Below are positions 6,380 to 15,308 of a stretch of 16,852 bases of DNA, one piece after another; the first letter of the stretch is position 1, and the number at the start of each line of letters is the position of its first letter. Origin of the DNA: Christensenella sp. UBA6420 (GTDB lineage: Bacteria; Bacillota; Clostridia; Christensenellales; DTU072); the NCBI GenBank assembly GCA_002439705.1, contig DJPE01000055.1, positions 202-17,053 on the forward strand, written 5' to 3'. A model generated the notes under the pieces. The model was not told the origin of the DNA. It did not search any database and was given only the letters and a program-made list of their open reading frames with translations. The position numbers and the translations under genes were made by a program.

Positions 6380-9300
6380 CTATCGCCTGTCGTATCGAGA
6401 TAAATATTCTCTTTCTTTCTTATACTTCTTGTGTTTGCCGTAGGCTACCGCCACGATTATTATTACCACGATAATAACGCCGAGCGCAACGCCGCCTATC
6501 GGTAAGAAACCTTTTATTATTTCGACAAAGCTCTTTGCTTCGTACACGGCGACCGCCGATACCTGTTCCGCGCGGAAACTTACCGTTACCGTGCCGTCTT
6601 CGTTCTTTTCGCCGTCGTTAAGTAATTCGTATTCGGTAAGTTCCGCCACCGTTCCGTCGTAATATTTAATATAGATTTTGTTTCCTGCAGACAGTTTAAG
6701 GTTTATCGTATAGTCGAATTCGCCCGCCGCTTTGCCGTTGTAACGGAGTTCGTAATACTCTTTTACCTTATTAAGGTTGGGGATAAATAAGTTGTACTTC
6801 AACGCTTTATCCATATCGGCGGCGTTATTTATTAAGGCGGTATCTTCCGATTTAACCGTGTTTAAGGTAAGGCTTGCGCCGAGTTCGCCTTTTATCGTAA
6901 CGTTATCGGAAACTAAGTAAGTTTTTTCTATGACGATAGTCGCCGCAACGTATCTGAATTTATAGTTTTTAGCTACCGCGCCTTCGGCTTTGATTTCGTA
7001 GATGCCGGGTGTTTTCGGCGCGTTTACGGTAGCAGCCGTGGTAAGAACGGAAGAGTTTTCTCCGCCGACGAACCCGTCGTAACTTATCTTCGGGCTGAAC
7101 TTGTCGCCTTCCTTTATCTTCGCGTCTTCCACCGTAACGGTGACGATAGCGGGTTGAATTTCGTATTCGTAGGCTTGCCCGTCGGCGTACTTGTCGGGAA
7201 GAACGTACTTTTCGTTACCGACGCCGTTTACCGTCACGGTATATTTACCCACGTCTTTTGAATTTAATTCGGAATATGAATAATCGAAAGTAAAGGTGTC
7301 GCCGTTAATTGCGTTACTTACCGCAGCGGTAATATTCCTGCCGCCCTGAACCGAACCGTTATAAACGTAATATTTTTCTCCGTCGAAACTTATTTCCGCT
7401 ATTCTCGGTAAGCAGTCCACCGCCGCAAAGTCGGATACTCTCGCGTAGTTTCTTTCGTCGGCGGGAATAAACTCGAACCCTACGAGAACTATTCCCACGC
7501 TGTCGGCGACGGTTTCTCCGTCGGTAAGACGGAACGTACCGTCCACGGTGCCGCGTTCGGTACCCGCTTCGCCCACCATTTTAAGTACGGAATACTTATC
7601 TCCGTAGCGAATTACGCCCATCATTTCCTTAATATACGTTATTGTAGGCGTGGCTTTTTCTATGAAAAATCTGTTGGTACTATCGTCCACTCTCGCTATG
7701 GTATAGTTCCTGCCGCCGTCGTAATAAACCGCAGTATACCCGTAAGCTCCCGCGTCTTCGCCGCTTTCTCTCACAATTTCCACTCTTACCGCAGTCGCGT
7801 CGTCGGATAATCCGTATTCGTATCCGTCGGCAAGACTGAACGTAAGGGCGGGGTCTTCTTCACCGTAATACTTCTTTTTCGCGTCGATAACTATTTCTAT
7901 ACGCTTCTTTTCTATAATAAAGTATCTGTCGGACAGGTCGTAACTAAGTTCGTAATCTATATTGTTTTCATTAGTAAGCGTGCCTGCCGTTATTGCGTAA
8001 CTACCCACGTTTTCGCCGGCGGTTCTCGATAGTTTCCCTGCAAGTTTTATCTTGGTTCCGTCGGGAAGAACGTCGATTTTTTCGCCGCTTACCGCGTCGT
8101 TTATTATATAATCTATTTCGTCGTCGGCTTCACCGTAAATTTTCTTATTCTCGGCTTCGGCGGTTATTATTATGCGTAAAGCTCTGGGGCTTACGGTAAT
8201 TTTATAGTAATCGCCCGTCGATATTTTGTATCCGTCGCTGCTTCCGCCGTAAAAACTTATTTCGTACGTACCTACGCCCGTCACCTTTTCCGCTTCGTAT
8301 TTTGGCGCGACGAAGTTGCTTATTAAACTAAGGTCGGTTATTATTTCGGTCTGTTCTTTGTCGAAACTGTAAACTAAGTTTATTCTTATTTCGTCGCCGA
8401 ATACTGCCGTGGTCGAATTCTTATCCAAGCCAACGAAAATAGTACCCGCTTCGACGAAAACTACCTTTTCTTCGCTGTAACGGTCTTCGTAGTTTTTACT
8501 GTCGGCGGCTTTTAATCTGAACCTGAATTCGCCGCTTGCGGGATACGCCACGGGTACTAAATAATGGTTTCCGTCGATTATTTCTATAATAGCTTTTCCG
8601 CGTCCGTCGCCGCCGCTTGCCACCGTTTCCACCGAAAGAACGGCGTCGTGATAGTCGCTGAGAGAAGAAATAAGAGCGTTGTTTTTCCCTATCGTAAGTC
8701 TGTCGGTGGACAGTTCGAAGGTGAGAGCTTCGCCCTTCGCTTTCGCTACGGTAAAGGTAAGGGACGGGACGTTTTCGCCGAGAATATAGTTCCTGTCTTC
8801 GATATACGGCTTGGCTTCGTAAGTCCCCGCGTCAACGACTTCTGTCTTCTGTCCGTCTGCAAAGAACTCGAACGTAACCAGATTTATTCCGCCGTTACCC
8901 GAATAATATTGTCCTTTCACATAAGAACTTAAATTTTCGCCCGTGTAAGTAAGATGTTCGTACCCTGCGTAGGACACTTCTTCTATAAGGCGTTTTGCTA
9001 TCGTGAAGACATAGCTTTCCGCAGTGACCGCTTTATAGTTGGCGGCGTTTCTTACGGCGGCGTTACTATCGGCAAAATATGCCGTAAGAGCGTATCTTCC
9101 CGCGTTCCAGGTTTTCGCTCCGTCGGATAAACCCGCCCACGTTTCGTCTATTTCGTCGCTTCCGTCTTTAAGTAACGCGAAATTCCAGGTAAGAACGACG
9201 TTCTCCACGCCGAAACTTAAAGAATAGTTCCTTACGCTCGGTTTGTTGCCGTCGTAGGAAGCGGAAAGACCGCCGTCTTCGACGGTGATTATTACTTGTC

Positions 9301-12300
9301 TTACGCTTATCACAACGTCGGATACCGCTATTTCGCCCTGCGTTATTTTATAGTTTTTACCCTTTTCTCCCGCCGCGACGAAATTCCTTACCGTGGCGGA
9401 AGTGTTGCCTGCGTCTAAGTCCGCCCAGACTATTTCGGCGTTGACGATGACTTTTCCTATGTCGGAACTTACTATTCCCGCTACCATGCTGTTATCGACG
9501 GTCTTTACGGAAGAACTTAATCCGTCGTAATCTTTATTGACGAACTCCGTCCAGTATCCGTCGCCGCCGTCGGGCAAGGTAAGTTCGGCTTTTTCTACCG
9601 TAGCCGCGAGCCTGTACAGTCCGACGAAATAGTTTTTGCCGACGGGATAAAGTCTTACCACCGCGGAATAATCGCCCGCGTCGAGCATGTTTTCGGTTCT
9701 GTTTCCGTCGGCGTCGTAAAGTACGTATCCGAACTCTTCGAATAAATCGGTTTTGCCGTCTTTTACGGAAGAAACGAACTTCTTAACCGCGCCGTCGTAA
9801 ATTAAGGTTTCTTCTTCGGTCTTTATTTCGTAATAGTCTACTACGCTTTCCAGCTTAACGGGCAAAAGACACTTATCGTCGGTCACCGATACGGTGAAAC
9901 TCAACGCTATATAGTCGCCTTCGTTGTTTACCGTTGCGTCGCCGTGTTCCGACACGAAAATTCCGTCTTTAAGTCTTAACACGAACTTTACGCTCTGCCC
10001 TTCGTAGAAATAGCCTTTGCCGTAATCTGCGGATACGAGTCCGTCCGTAACTCCGTCGAAAGCTATCTCCGTATTAAAAGTGAATCTTACGTAATATTTA
10101 GCCGATACGCTGCCGTCGCCCAATACGGACGGCTCGAACTTTTCGCCCGAAAATACCGTAAGGTTCTGCGCGGTCATAATCGTAGGTTTAGAGTTTGCCG
10201 AAGCGGCTACTATAATAAAAGTAGGTTTGCCGCCGTCGAATACGGCTTCCACCTTGCCGCCCCTGTCCGCAAACAATGCGTCGCCGTAATCGTTATGAAC
10301 GTAGGGTTCGTTCCCTATCGAAATAAATTCGCCGTTTTCGTTTTTATATAAATACCAGCTGCCCGTATAGTCTACTCTTACGGTGTTGGCGTTCTGTCCT
10401 ATTATTCCGTAACCGCCGTTTACTCCCGCCTTACTAAGTTCTCCGCCGAATACCGCCGAAATTATGAAAGAATTGTTTTCCGCATACGAAGCTATACCGC
10501 CGACGTAACTTTCGCCCGATACCGCGGCGTAGCTAATGCAGTTTTCCACTCTCCCTTTGTGGTAACCGACAAGACTTCCCGCGTTGCCGTTAGATACGAC
10601 CGAACAGCTTTCGTCCATATAAAGGTTTTTCAAAACGAATTCTCTCTCTCCGTAACCGATAAGTCCCGCGTACGACGAGTCGGAAGAAGTTATACGCAGG
10701 TTTTTGATCGAGAAAAATCTTCCGTCGATAACGCCGTTAAAGTAATAGTTATTGACGTTGCCGACGCCGAAATATCTTCCTATCGAGCGGAAATCCGTAC
10801 CCGTGAAGTCTATATCGCCGCCCAAAGCGAAATATTTGTTTGTATAATCGTAATTTATCGTAAGGTCGGACAACGCCGCAAACTGCGTCGCCGTCATAAT
10901 AAGATAGGGATTAAGTTCGCTCCCCGCTTCTTTGTCGGAAAGATAATCGCGACCGAAAACGTATATAGCCGACCCTTTTCGGGATAACTCGGCTATCCTT
11001 TCGCACTCGCTTTCGGAAAGAAGCTTGTTAACGGGCGCGTAATCGCTTTCGTAGTCTCTCGCTCCGCCAGAAACGAATTCCGTCGAAGTGAAGTTGTTAA
11101 GAAAATCGTCTTTTACTATATCTGCGGTAGTCCTTGCGTAGAAAGCACCGTTTACCGCCGTTCCGTCCGAACCGTAATAAGTTACGCTTATCCCGCCAGC
11201 GTCGGAATTGAAAATTACGCTTATCGTAGGCGCGGCTCCTTTCAGCGTACCCGCAAAGAACGCTCCTTCGTCGGAAGCAGGCTTATTTCCGTTAATTAAA
11301 ACCGTGCCTAAGAACATATCGTCGAAGAACTTTTGGTCGGTTCTTCCGTTTATCGTGCCGAAAAATCCGCCCGTGGAAAACTCGTCTGTAAGTCCGTTTA
11401 TTACGCCGTTTATTACGCAAGAAGTAACGTTGCCGCCGTTTTCTCCCGCAGCACCGCCGACGGTTTTTCCTTCGGCGTATCCGCCGAATACGGAATCGGT
11501 TATTTCTCCCGTGTTTTTACAAACGAGCCCGCCCGAAGTCACGCCCGATACTCTGCCGAAGTACAGACAGCCCGAAATCTTGCCTGCGTTTTCTCCGACG
11601 AGACCGCCGACGGCAGTACCCGACACGGTAAGTAAAGAATAACAGTTTTTAAGGCTCGCGCCGTTTTCTGTCCTTTCGGCAAAAGAAGCTATTTTCGCTT
11701 TGCCGCTTTCCAAAGCTACGTTCTTGACGACAGCCGAAGACGCAAGAATATTAAACATCGCCGTATCGAATTCCGCATTCCGCAACGCCTTAAAGTTGCC
11801 GTCGAACGTGCCGCGGAAACCGTTTTCGCCGCCTATCGTCGGGACTTTTCTTACGAAATCTATATCGGAAGCAATAACGTAACAAAAATCGTTATATTTA
11901 TTCGTCGCGGCGGTAAGGATAGCCGCGTTTCTTAGTTGTTGTTCGTCGTTAATTACGAAAGGATTACTTTCAGTTCCGTCGCCGCCGTAGAAATAGTCGT
12001 ATCTTACTTTGCCGGACATAACGGCAGAGTCGCCGTAGAGAGCTTCATCGTTAATTACGGGTAAAACTCCGTAAGAGTCTTCCGCCGCGAACGATAACCA
12101 GCTTTCTCCCGTCATTATTCCCGAAGTCAGTTCGACGTAGTTTTTGCCCAGTCCGTCGGTTCCGTCGAAAATAAGGTCGGAATTGTAATATACGTCGGCG
12201 TTTAGCGTAGCTTCGCTTTGCGCTATCGTTCTGAAAGTGTCTTTTTCTATCGCCGCTTCGTTGACCGTGCCGAAAGTTCCGTTAAAGTAAGAAGAAGATA

Positions 12301-14311
12301 TGTTTACCGCGTTCCTTCCTGCCATTCCCCCTACGTACGCCGCGCCGCTTATTTTTGCGATAACGCCGGCGTCTTTTATTATAGTTCCGTTTCCGTCTCC
12401 CGCTATTCCGCCGACGGCTCTTCTGCCCGTAACGTCTGAGGTAACGAACAAGCGTTCAGCTTCGATAGCTCCGACGTAGCCGAATATACCGCCCACGCAG
12501 GTAGCCTTATACGACGAAACCGCCGCTTTGTTTATAAGCGAGCTTACTTTATCAGTCACAATATCGACCTTACCGCCGATGCCGCCGAAATACGAAAAAG
12601 TCTGACCGTTGTTCGCGGCGACTAAGCCGTTGTTTACGAGATTGGTTAACGAGTCTGCTTTTTCCGCGTATCCGAATATACCGCCGACGAAGTCGTTACC
12701 CGATACTTTGGCGTAATTTTCGACAGACGAAACCGAAGCGTTTTCGGAAGTAATTTTACCGACTACGCCGCCGACGTAGCTTTCGCCCGTCACCGTTCCG
12801 TAGACTACGACGTTTTCAGATTTGCCTTTAAGTTCTCCTATTATTCCGCCCGCAAGGTTTTTACCCGTTACTGTTGCGGTCACCGTAAGATTTTTTACAA
12901 GTCCGCTTTCACCCACGACTCCGAACAGAGCCGCTGCGTCGTCGTTCGATACCGAATAAGTAATAATTTTTCCGTCTCCGTCGAAAGTTCCGTTATATTC
13001 CGTGACGGTATTTACCGTTCCGTCGTCGGATAAGGTCACACCCAAGGGATTTATTTTCCCTGCGTTTATCGACTTGCCGAGCTTTACGGAAACCCCGTTG
13101 TAATCGTACAAAGCCGCGTTTTCAGCGAACAACACGAAATCTTCTTCGCCGTTTATTACGAACGGATTATCGGAAGTTCCTTCTCCCGAAGAGAAAATTT
13201 TAATTCTTAAAGACGAGAGTTTTTCTACCCTTTCGGAGAACGCCGTCGGAACGGCAAGATAAGCGTATCCTACTTCCGCCGCGGGAAGAACCATCGTTCC
13301 GTCGAACAACTCGTTATCGGTCAATACTTCAAACGTACTAGCGGAACGGAACGCTGCAGGCACGGTAACGTTACTGCCGCCCACTACTTCACGGCTACTC
13401 TTGCCGCCCACGTTGTAAATTTTGCCGCTGAATGAATCGGTAGCGGTAAGATTACCTATTACCGAGCCTATCGAAATTCCGCTTGCGGAAACCGAAGCGT
13501 AGTTGTAGCAATTTTTTATCGTGGCTGAAGTGTCGCCCACTACGCCGCCGACGTATTTTGCCGAAGTCGAAGCGAATATTTCGCCCGCGTTTACGCAGGA
13601 ATTCAATATAGCTTTGCCGCCCGACGACCTGCCGACTACGCCGCCGACGTAAGAACTCGCCGTCACTTTACCTACGTTAATATCGGACGAGATTACGCCC
13701 GTGTTGTCGCCGACTATTCCGCCGACGTATTCCGTACCCGTCACGGAAGAACCGTTATAACAGTTTTCTACCGTCCCCGAATTACCGCCGACTATGCCGC
13801 CGACGTAAGTATTTCCGGCTATTTCGGCTTCGTTTTCGCAGTCCGATATAGTCCCTGCGTTATATCCTGCGATACCGCCGACGTACCTGTTGCCGCTTAC
13901 CGAACCCTTTATCGTAAGGGAACGAACCGTACCGTCGCTTCCGACGTATCCGAAAAGTCCCGAATAATCGGTTTCGGAAATATTCACGGTGACTACTTTG
14001 CCGTTACCGTCGAACGTACCGCTGAAAGGATACGACATACTGCCGATGGAATTAACGGAAGAAAGCACAGTAAGGTCGATATCGGTCGTAAGAATAAAGG
14101 TCTTACCGTACGCAGAGTGCGTTTCCGAATACTCCGCGAAAGCGGCGAAATCTTCCGCCGTGGCGATTTCGTAAACCGTTCCGTCTGAGTCTATATCTTC
14201 GGGCGTAAGAGCATAAACGGAACTTCCCGCTGACGCAAAAACAAGCGTCGCGACGAAAACAAGAACCGCTATCGGAATTAAAAATAAAAATTTCAGTCTG
14301 CCTTTTTTCAT
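6380..14311 (-). CDS. Giant surface protein: GLUG-repeat modules, MBG/Ig-like stalk, membrane anchor
   Basis: 2643 residues, a predicted cell-surface adhesin-type protein. A signal peptide (basic MKKGRLK, hydrophobic core, likely cleavage after VYA, residue 34) is followed by four homologous modules starting near residues 44, 377, 777 and 1128. Each has an entry motif like NPFVIN...E.F, a DID motif, a (G/F)TFDG-type turn (FNGVIDG in the fourth), then GLUG-type repeats (YVGGIVG.N.G) expected to fold as a beta-solenoid. Residues about 1380-2463 hold roughly twelve Ig-like/MBG repeats; KIYGEADDEI and KYYGEEDPAL are typical MBG_2 starts, joined by linkers such as IEKK and VSPR. A domain at about 2462-2590 precedes a transmembrane helix (2603-2624) and a basic cytoplasmic tail. 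There is no LPXTG motif. The start is supported by GAGG before the ATG and a strong promoter. Ligand unknown. Confidence 0.93.
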   Translation of the reverse strand: MKKGRLKFLFLIPIAVLVFVATLVFASAGSSVYALTPEDIDSDGTVYEIATAEDFAAFAEYSETHSAYGKTFILTTDIDLTVLSSVNSIGSMSYPFSGTFDGNGKVVTVNISETDYSGLFGYVGSDGTVRSLTIKGSVSGNRYVGGIAGYNAGTISDCENEAEIAGNTYVGGIVGGNSGTVENCYNGSSVTGTEYVGGIVGDNTGVISSDINVGKVTASSYVGGVVGRSSGGKAILNSCVNAGEIFASTSAKYVGGVVGDTSATIKNCYNYASVSASGISIGSVIGNLTATDSFSGKIYNVGGKSSREVVGGSNVTVPAAFRSASTFEVLTDNELFDGTMVLPAAEVGYAYLAVPTAFSERVEKLSSLRIKIFSSGEGTSDNPFVINGEEDFVLFAENAALYDYNGVSVKLGKSINAGKINPLGVTLSDDGTVNTVTEYNGTFDGDGKIITYSVSNDDAAALFGVVGESGLVKNLTVTATVTGKNLAGGIIGELKGKSENVVVYGTVTGESYVGGVVGKITSENASVSSVENYAKVSGNDFVGGIFGYAEKADSLTNLVNNGLVAANNGQTFSYFGGIGGKVDIVTDKVSSLINKAAVSSYKATCVGGIFGYVGAIEAERLFVTSDVTGRRAVGGIAGDGNGTIIKDAGVIAKISGAAYVGGMAGRNAVNISSSYFNGTFGTVNEAAIEKDTFRTIAQSEATLNADVYYNSDLIFDGTDGLGKNYVELTSGIMTGESWLSFAAEDSYGVLPVINDEALYGDSAVMSGKVRYDYFYGGDGTESNPFVINDEQQLRNAAILTAATNKYNDFCYVIASDIDFVRKVPTIGGENGFRGTFDGNFKALRNAEFDTAMFNILASSAVVKNVALESGKAKIASFAERTENGASLKNCYSLLTVSGTAVGGLVGENAGKISGCLYFGRVSGVTSGGLVCKNTGEITDSVFGGYAEGKTVGGAAGENGGNVTSCVINGVINGLTDEFSTGGFFGTINGRTDQKFFDDMFLGTVLINGNKPASDEGAFFAGTLKGAAPTISVIFNSDAGGISVTYYGSDGTAVNGAFYARTTADIVKDDFLNNFTSTEFVSGGARDYESDYAPVNKLLSESECERIAELSRKGSAIYVFGRDYLSDKEAGSELNPYLIMTATQFAALSDLTINYDYTNKYFALGGDIDFTGTDFRSIGRYFGVGNVNNYYFNGVIDGRFFSIKNLRITSSDSSYAGLIGYGEREFVLKNLYMDESCSVVSNGNAGSLVGYHKGRVENCISYAAVSGESYVGGIASYAENNSFIISAVFGGELSKAGVNGGYGIIGQNANTVRVDYTGSWYLYKNENGEFISIGNEPYVHNDYGDALFADRGGKVEAVFDGGKPTFIIVAASANSKPTIMTAQNLTVFSGEKFEPSVLGDGSVSAKYYVRFTFNTEIAFDGVTDGLVSADYGKGYFYEGQSVKFVLRLKDGIFVSEHGDATVNNEGDYIALSFTVSVTDDKCLLPVKLESVVDYYEIKTEEETLIYDGAVKKFVSSVKDGKTDLFEEFGYVLYDADGNRTENMLDAGDYSAVVRLYPVGKNYFVGLYRLAATVEKAELTLPDGGDGYWTEFVNKDYDGLSSSVKTVDNSMVAGIVSSDIGKVIVNAEIVWADLDAGNTSATVRNFVAAGEKGKNYKITQGEIAVSDVVISVRQVIITVEDGGLSASYDGNKPSVRNYSLSFGVENVVLTWNFALLKDGSDEIDETWAGLSDGAKTWNAGRYALTAYFADSNAAVRNAANYKAVTAESYVFTIAKRLIEEVSYAGYEHLTYTGENLSSYVKGQYYSGNGGINLVTFEFFADGQKTEVVDAGTYEAKPYIEDRNYILGENVPSLTFTVAKAKGEALTFELSTDRLTIGKNNALISSLSDYHDAVLSVETVASGGDGRGKAIIEIIDGNHYLVPVAYPASGEFRFRLKAADSKNYEDRYSEEKVVFVEAGTIFVGLDKNSTTAVFGDEIRINLVYSFDKEQTEIITDLSLISNFVAPKYEAEKVTGVGTYEISFYGGSSDGYKISTGDYYKITVSPRALRIIITAEAENKKIYGEADDEIDYIINDAVSGEKIDVLPDGTKIKLAGKLSRTAGENVGSYAITAGTLTNENNIDYELSYDLSDRYFIIEKKRIEIVIDAKKKYYGEEDPALTFSLADGYEYGLSDDATAVRVEIVRESGEDAGAYGYTAVYYDGGRNYTIARVDDSTNRFFIEKATPTITYIKEMMGVIRYGDKYSVLKMVGEAGTERGTVDGTFRLTDGETVADSVGIVLVGFEFIPADERNYARVSDFAAVDCLPRIAEISFDGEKYYVYNGSVQGGRNITAAVSNAINGDTFTFDYSYSELNSKDVGKYTVTVNGVGNEKYVLPDKYADGQAYEYEIQPAIVTVTVEDAKIKEGDKFSPKISYDGFVGGENSSVLTTAATVNAPKTPGIYEIKAEGAVAKNYKFRYVAATIVIEKTYLVSDNVTIKGELGASLTLNTVKSEDTALINNAADMDKALKYNLFIPNLNKVKEYYELRYNGKAAGEFDYTINLKLSAGNKIYIKYYDGTVAELTEYELLNDGEKNEDGTVTVSFRAEQVSAVAVYEAKSFVEIIKGFLPIGGVALGVIIVVIIIVAVAYGKHKKYKKEREYLSRYDRR
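13545..13885 (-). repeat. DNA-level repeats of GLUG module 1 (78-bp period)
   Basis: The 11-mer CCGCCGACGTA (plus strand; it encodes Y-V-G-G on the minus strand) begins at 13545, 13641, 13719, 13797 and 13875, so the last three intervals are exactly 78 bp, or 26 codons. The protein shows the same register, with YVGG tyrosines at residues 143, 169, 195 and 221. Flanking codons have diverged, so these are old or gene-converted repeats rather than fresh duplications. Confidence 0.85.
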
Positions 14312-14346
14312 ACGCCCTCGTTAAATATTTATAATATATTATAAGA

Positions 14347-14375
14347 ATTATATCATATACGCGCGTGCATTTCAA
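14347..14375 (-). promoter_or_regulatory. Strong promoter of the giant surface-protein gene
   Basis: On the minus strand the -35 is TTGAAA (14370-14375), the spacer is 17 bp, and the -10 is a perfect TATAAT (14347-14352). Transcription should start near 14340, leaving a leader of about 29 nt with a GAGGG ribosome binding site. Eleven of twelve consensus bases match, so the gene should be well expressed by the housekeeping sigma factor unless repressed. Confidence 0.82.
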
Positions 14376-14476
14376 GATTAAGTTTTGCCATATGCGATAT
14401 TTTGTGTCCGCACAGCCTTCCGCCTTTTCGTAACGTTGCGTTTTACTCACCGACGTGTCGAACGAAAATATAACAG

Positions 14477-14508
14477 AAAAGGATACCTTATTGATAGTTA
14501 AGGTATCC
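14477..14508 (-). terminator. Intrinsic terminator of the UPF0126/TRIC gene
   Basis: GGATACCTTA (14481-14490) pairs perfectly with TAAGGTATCC (14499-14508) around an 8-nt loop. On the minus strand TTTTCTGTT follows. It starts about 20 nt after the stop codon of the gene at 14529 and separates that gene from the giant gene's promoter. Confidence 0.82.
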
Positions 14509-14528
14509 CGTATTTATAAAAATTAAAT

Positions 14529-15188
14529 TTATTCGTGAGATTTCAAATCGGTGTTTTTCACGCCGTAATTGAAGTTAAGTTTTTTCCAGCTCGCCAGAAC
14601 TCTTATTAAAGTTATGCACCCGGCGGAAAGGTAGGTAGCGAGTCGAATGTCGATTCTGTCGTAAATAAAGTAGAAGAGTACCGAGCCTATTATTGCGGCG
14701 AGAGCGTAAATTTCTTTACGGAGAACGATAGGCTTCCTTCCCGCAAGCACGTCGCGCAACATTCCGCCGCCCACGCCGGTAATGGTGCCGACGAAAATCA
14801 TTAAGATAAAGTTGTCGCCGAGTCCTACGTTGACTGCGGCCTGACAGCCCGAAATAGCAAAAATTCCGAGTCCGAGCGCGTCGAAAAAGTTGACGACGCT
14901 TTTAATGATTTTTATTGCCTTTTTGGTAAGTTTTTTATCGAAAATCTTAAAAATAATGAGCGAAACTATCACGGTAGCAAGCACGGTAATGACGTATTCC
15001 GCATGCAAAAAACTTATCGGCGGAACAATTCCCAGCACAAGGTCTCTTATTACCCCGCCAGCAAGAGAAGAACACAGAGCGACGACGAATATGCCGAACA
15101 CGTCGAGTTCGTATTCTATGCCGACGAAAACGCCGACCAACGAAAACGCCACTATACCGATAATTTCCAACACAGCGGAAAGTTGCAT
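14529..15188 (-). CDS. UPF0126/TRIC-family membrane protein (YicG/YvgT-like)
   Basis: 219 residues of a conserved inner-membrane family. It is built from two homologous three-helix halves plus a final helix and shares the trimeric intracellular cation channel fold; some bacterial members (E. coli YicG) are reported to affect glycine uptake. Seen: the paired signatures AGGVIRDLVLG (43-53) and GVGGGMLRDVLAGRKP (138-153), each at the kinked pore helix of its half, FFDALGLGIFAISG (101-114), and seven hydrophobic segments. The C-terminal tail is short and hydrophilic. The start at 15188 has a G-rich sequence (GGGGG, 6 nt upstream). It diverges from recX. A small hairpin (ACTACC 15204-15209 with GGTAGT 15217-15222) lies in its leader. 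The exact substrate cannot be read from sequence. Confidence 0.9.
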   Translation of the reverse strand: MQLSAVLEIIGIVAFSLVGVFVGIEYELDVFGIFVVALCSSLAGGVIRDLVLGIVPPISFLHAEYVITVLATVIVSLIIFKIFDKKLTKKAIKIIKSVVNFFDALGLGIFAISGCQAAVNVGLGDNFILMIFVGTITGVGGGMLRDVLAGRKPIVLRKEIYALAAIIGSVLFYFIYDRIDIRLATYLSAGCITLIRVLASWKKLNFNYGVKNTDLKSHE

Positions 15189-15249
15189 CTGCCGCCCCCT
15201 TTTACTACCGCGAAAAGGTAGTTCCCCTAAAACTTTTCACGCAAAAAAT

Positions 15250-15278
15250 ATAATACATTAAACCCGTTCCTATTGCAA
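15250..15278 (-). promoter_or_regulatory. Promoter of the UPF0126/TRIC gene, sharing its -35 with recX
   Basis: Minus strand: -35 TTGCAA (15273-15278), 17-bp spacer, -10 TATTAT (15250-15255). It would give a leader of about 55 nt. Because TTGCAA is its own reverse complement, the same six bases can serve as the -35 of the divergent recX promoter. Confidence 0.6.
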
Positions 15279-15302
15279 ACGTTTTGTCCAATGTGGTAAA
15301 AT
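15273..15302 (+). promoter_or_regulatory. recX promoter, predicted leaderless
   Basis: Plus strand: -35 TTGCAA (15273-15278), 18-bp spacer, -10 TAAAAT (15297-15302). Six bases (ATCGGT) separate the -10 from the recX ATG at 15309, so transcription is expected to begin on the start codon. No Shine-Dalgarno is present. No SOS (LexA) box was recognised nearby. Confidence 0.58.
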
Positions 15303-15308
15303 ATCGGT

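Noticed and set aside
11208..11642. Proline-rich plus-strand open frame of 144 residues
   Set aside because: It lies antisense to the giant gene; its prolines and alanines mirror the glycine-rich GLUG codons. No ribosome binding site or promoter.
13545..13885. CRISPR-like array
   Set aside because: The 11-mer repeats with 78-bp period encode in-frame GLUG repeats of the giant protein; the spacers are coding and related to each other.
14103..14450. 115-residue minus-strand frame over the 5' end of the giant gene
   Set aside because: It overlaps the giant gene's promoter and signal-peptide codons in another frame and has cysteine- and arginine-rich shadow composition.
14890..15261. Plus-strand frame of 123 residues antisense to the UPF0126/TRIC gene
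   Set aside because: The opposite strand carries a well-conserved family protein; this frame is a shadow that runs through its promoter.
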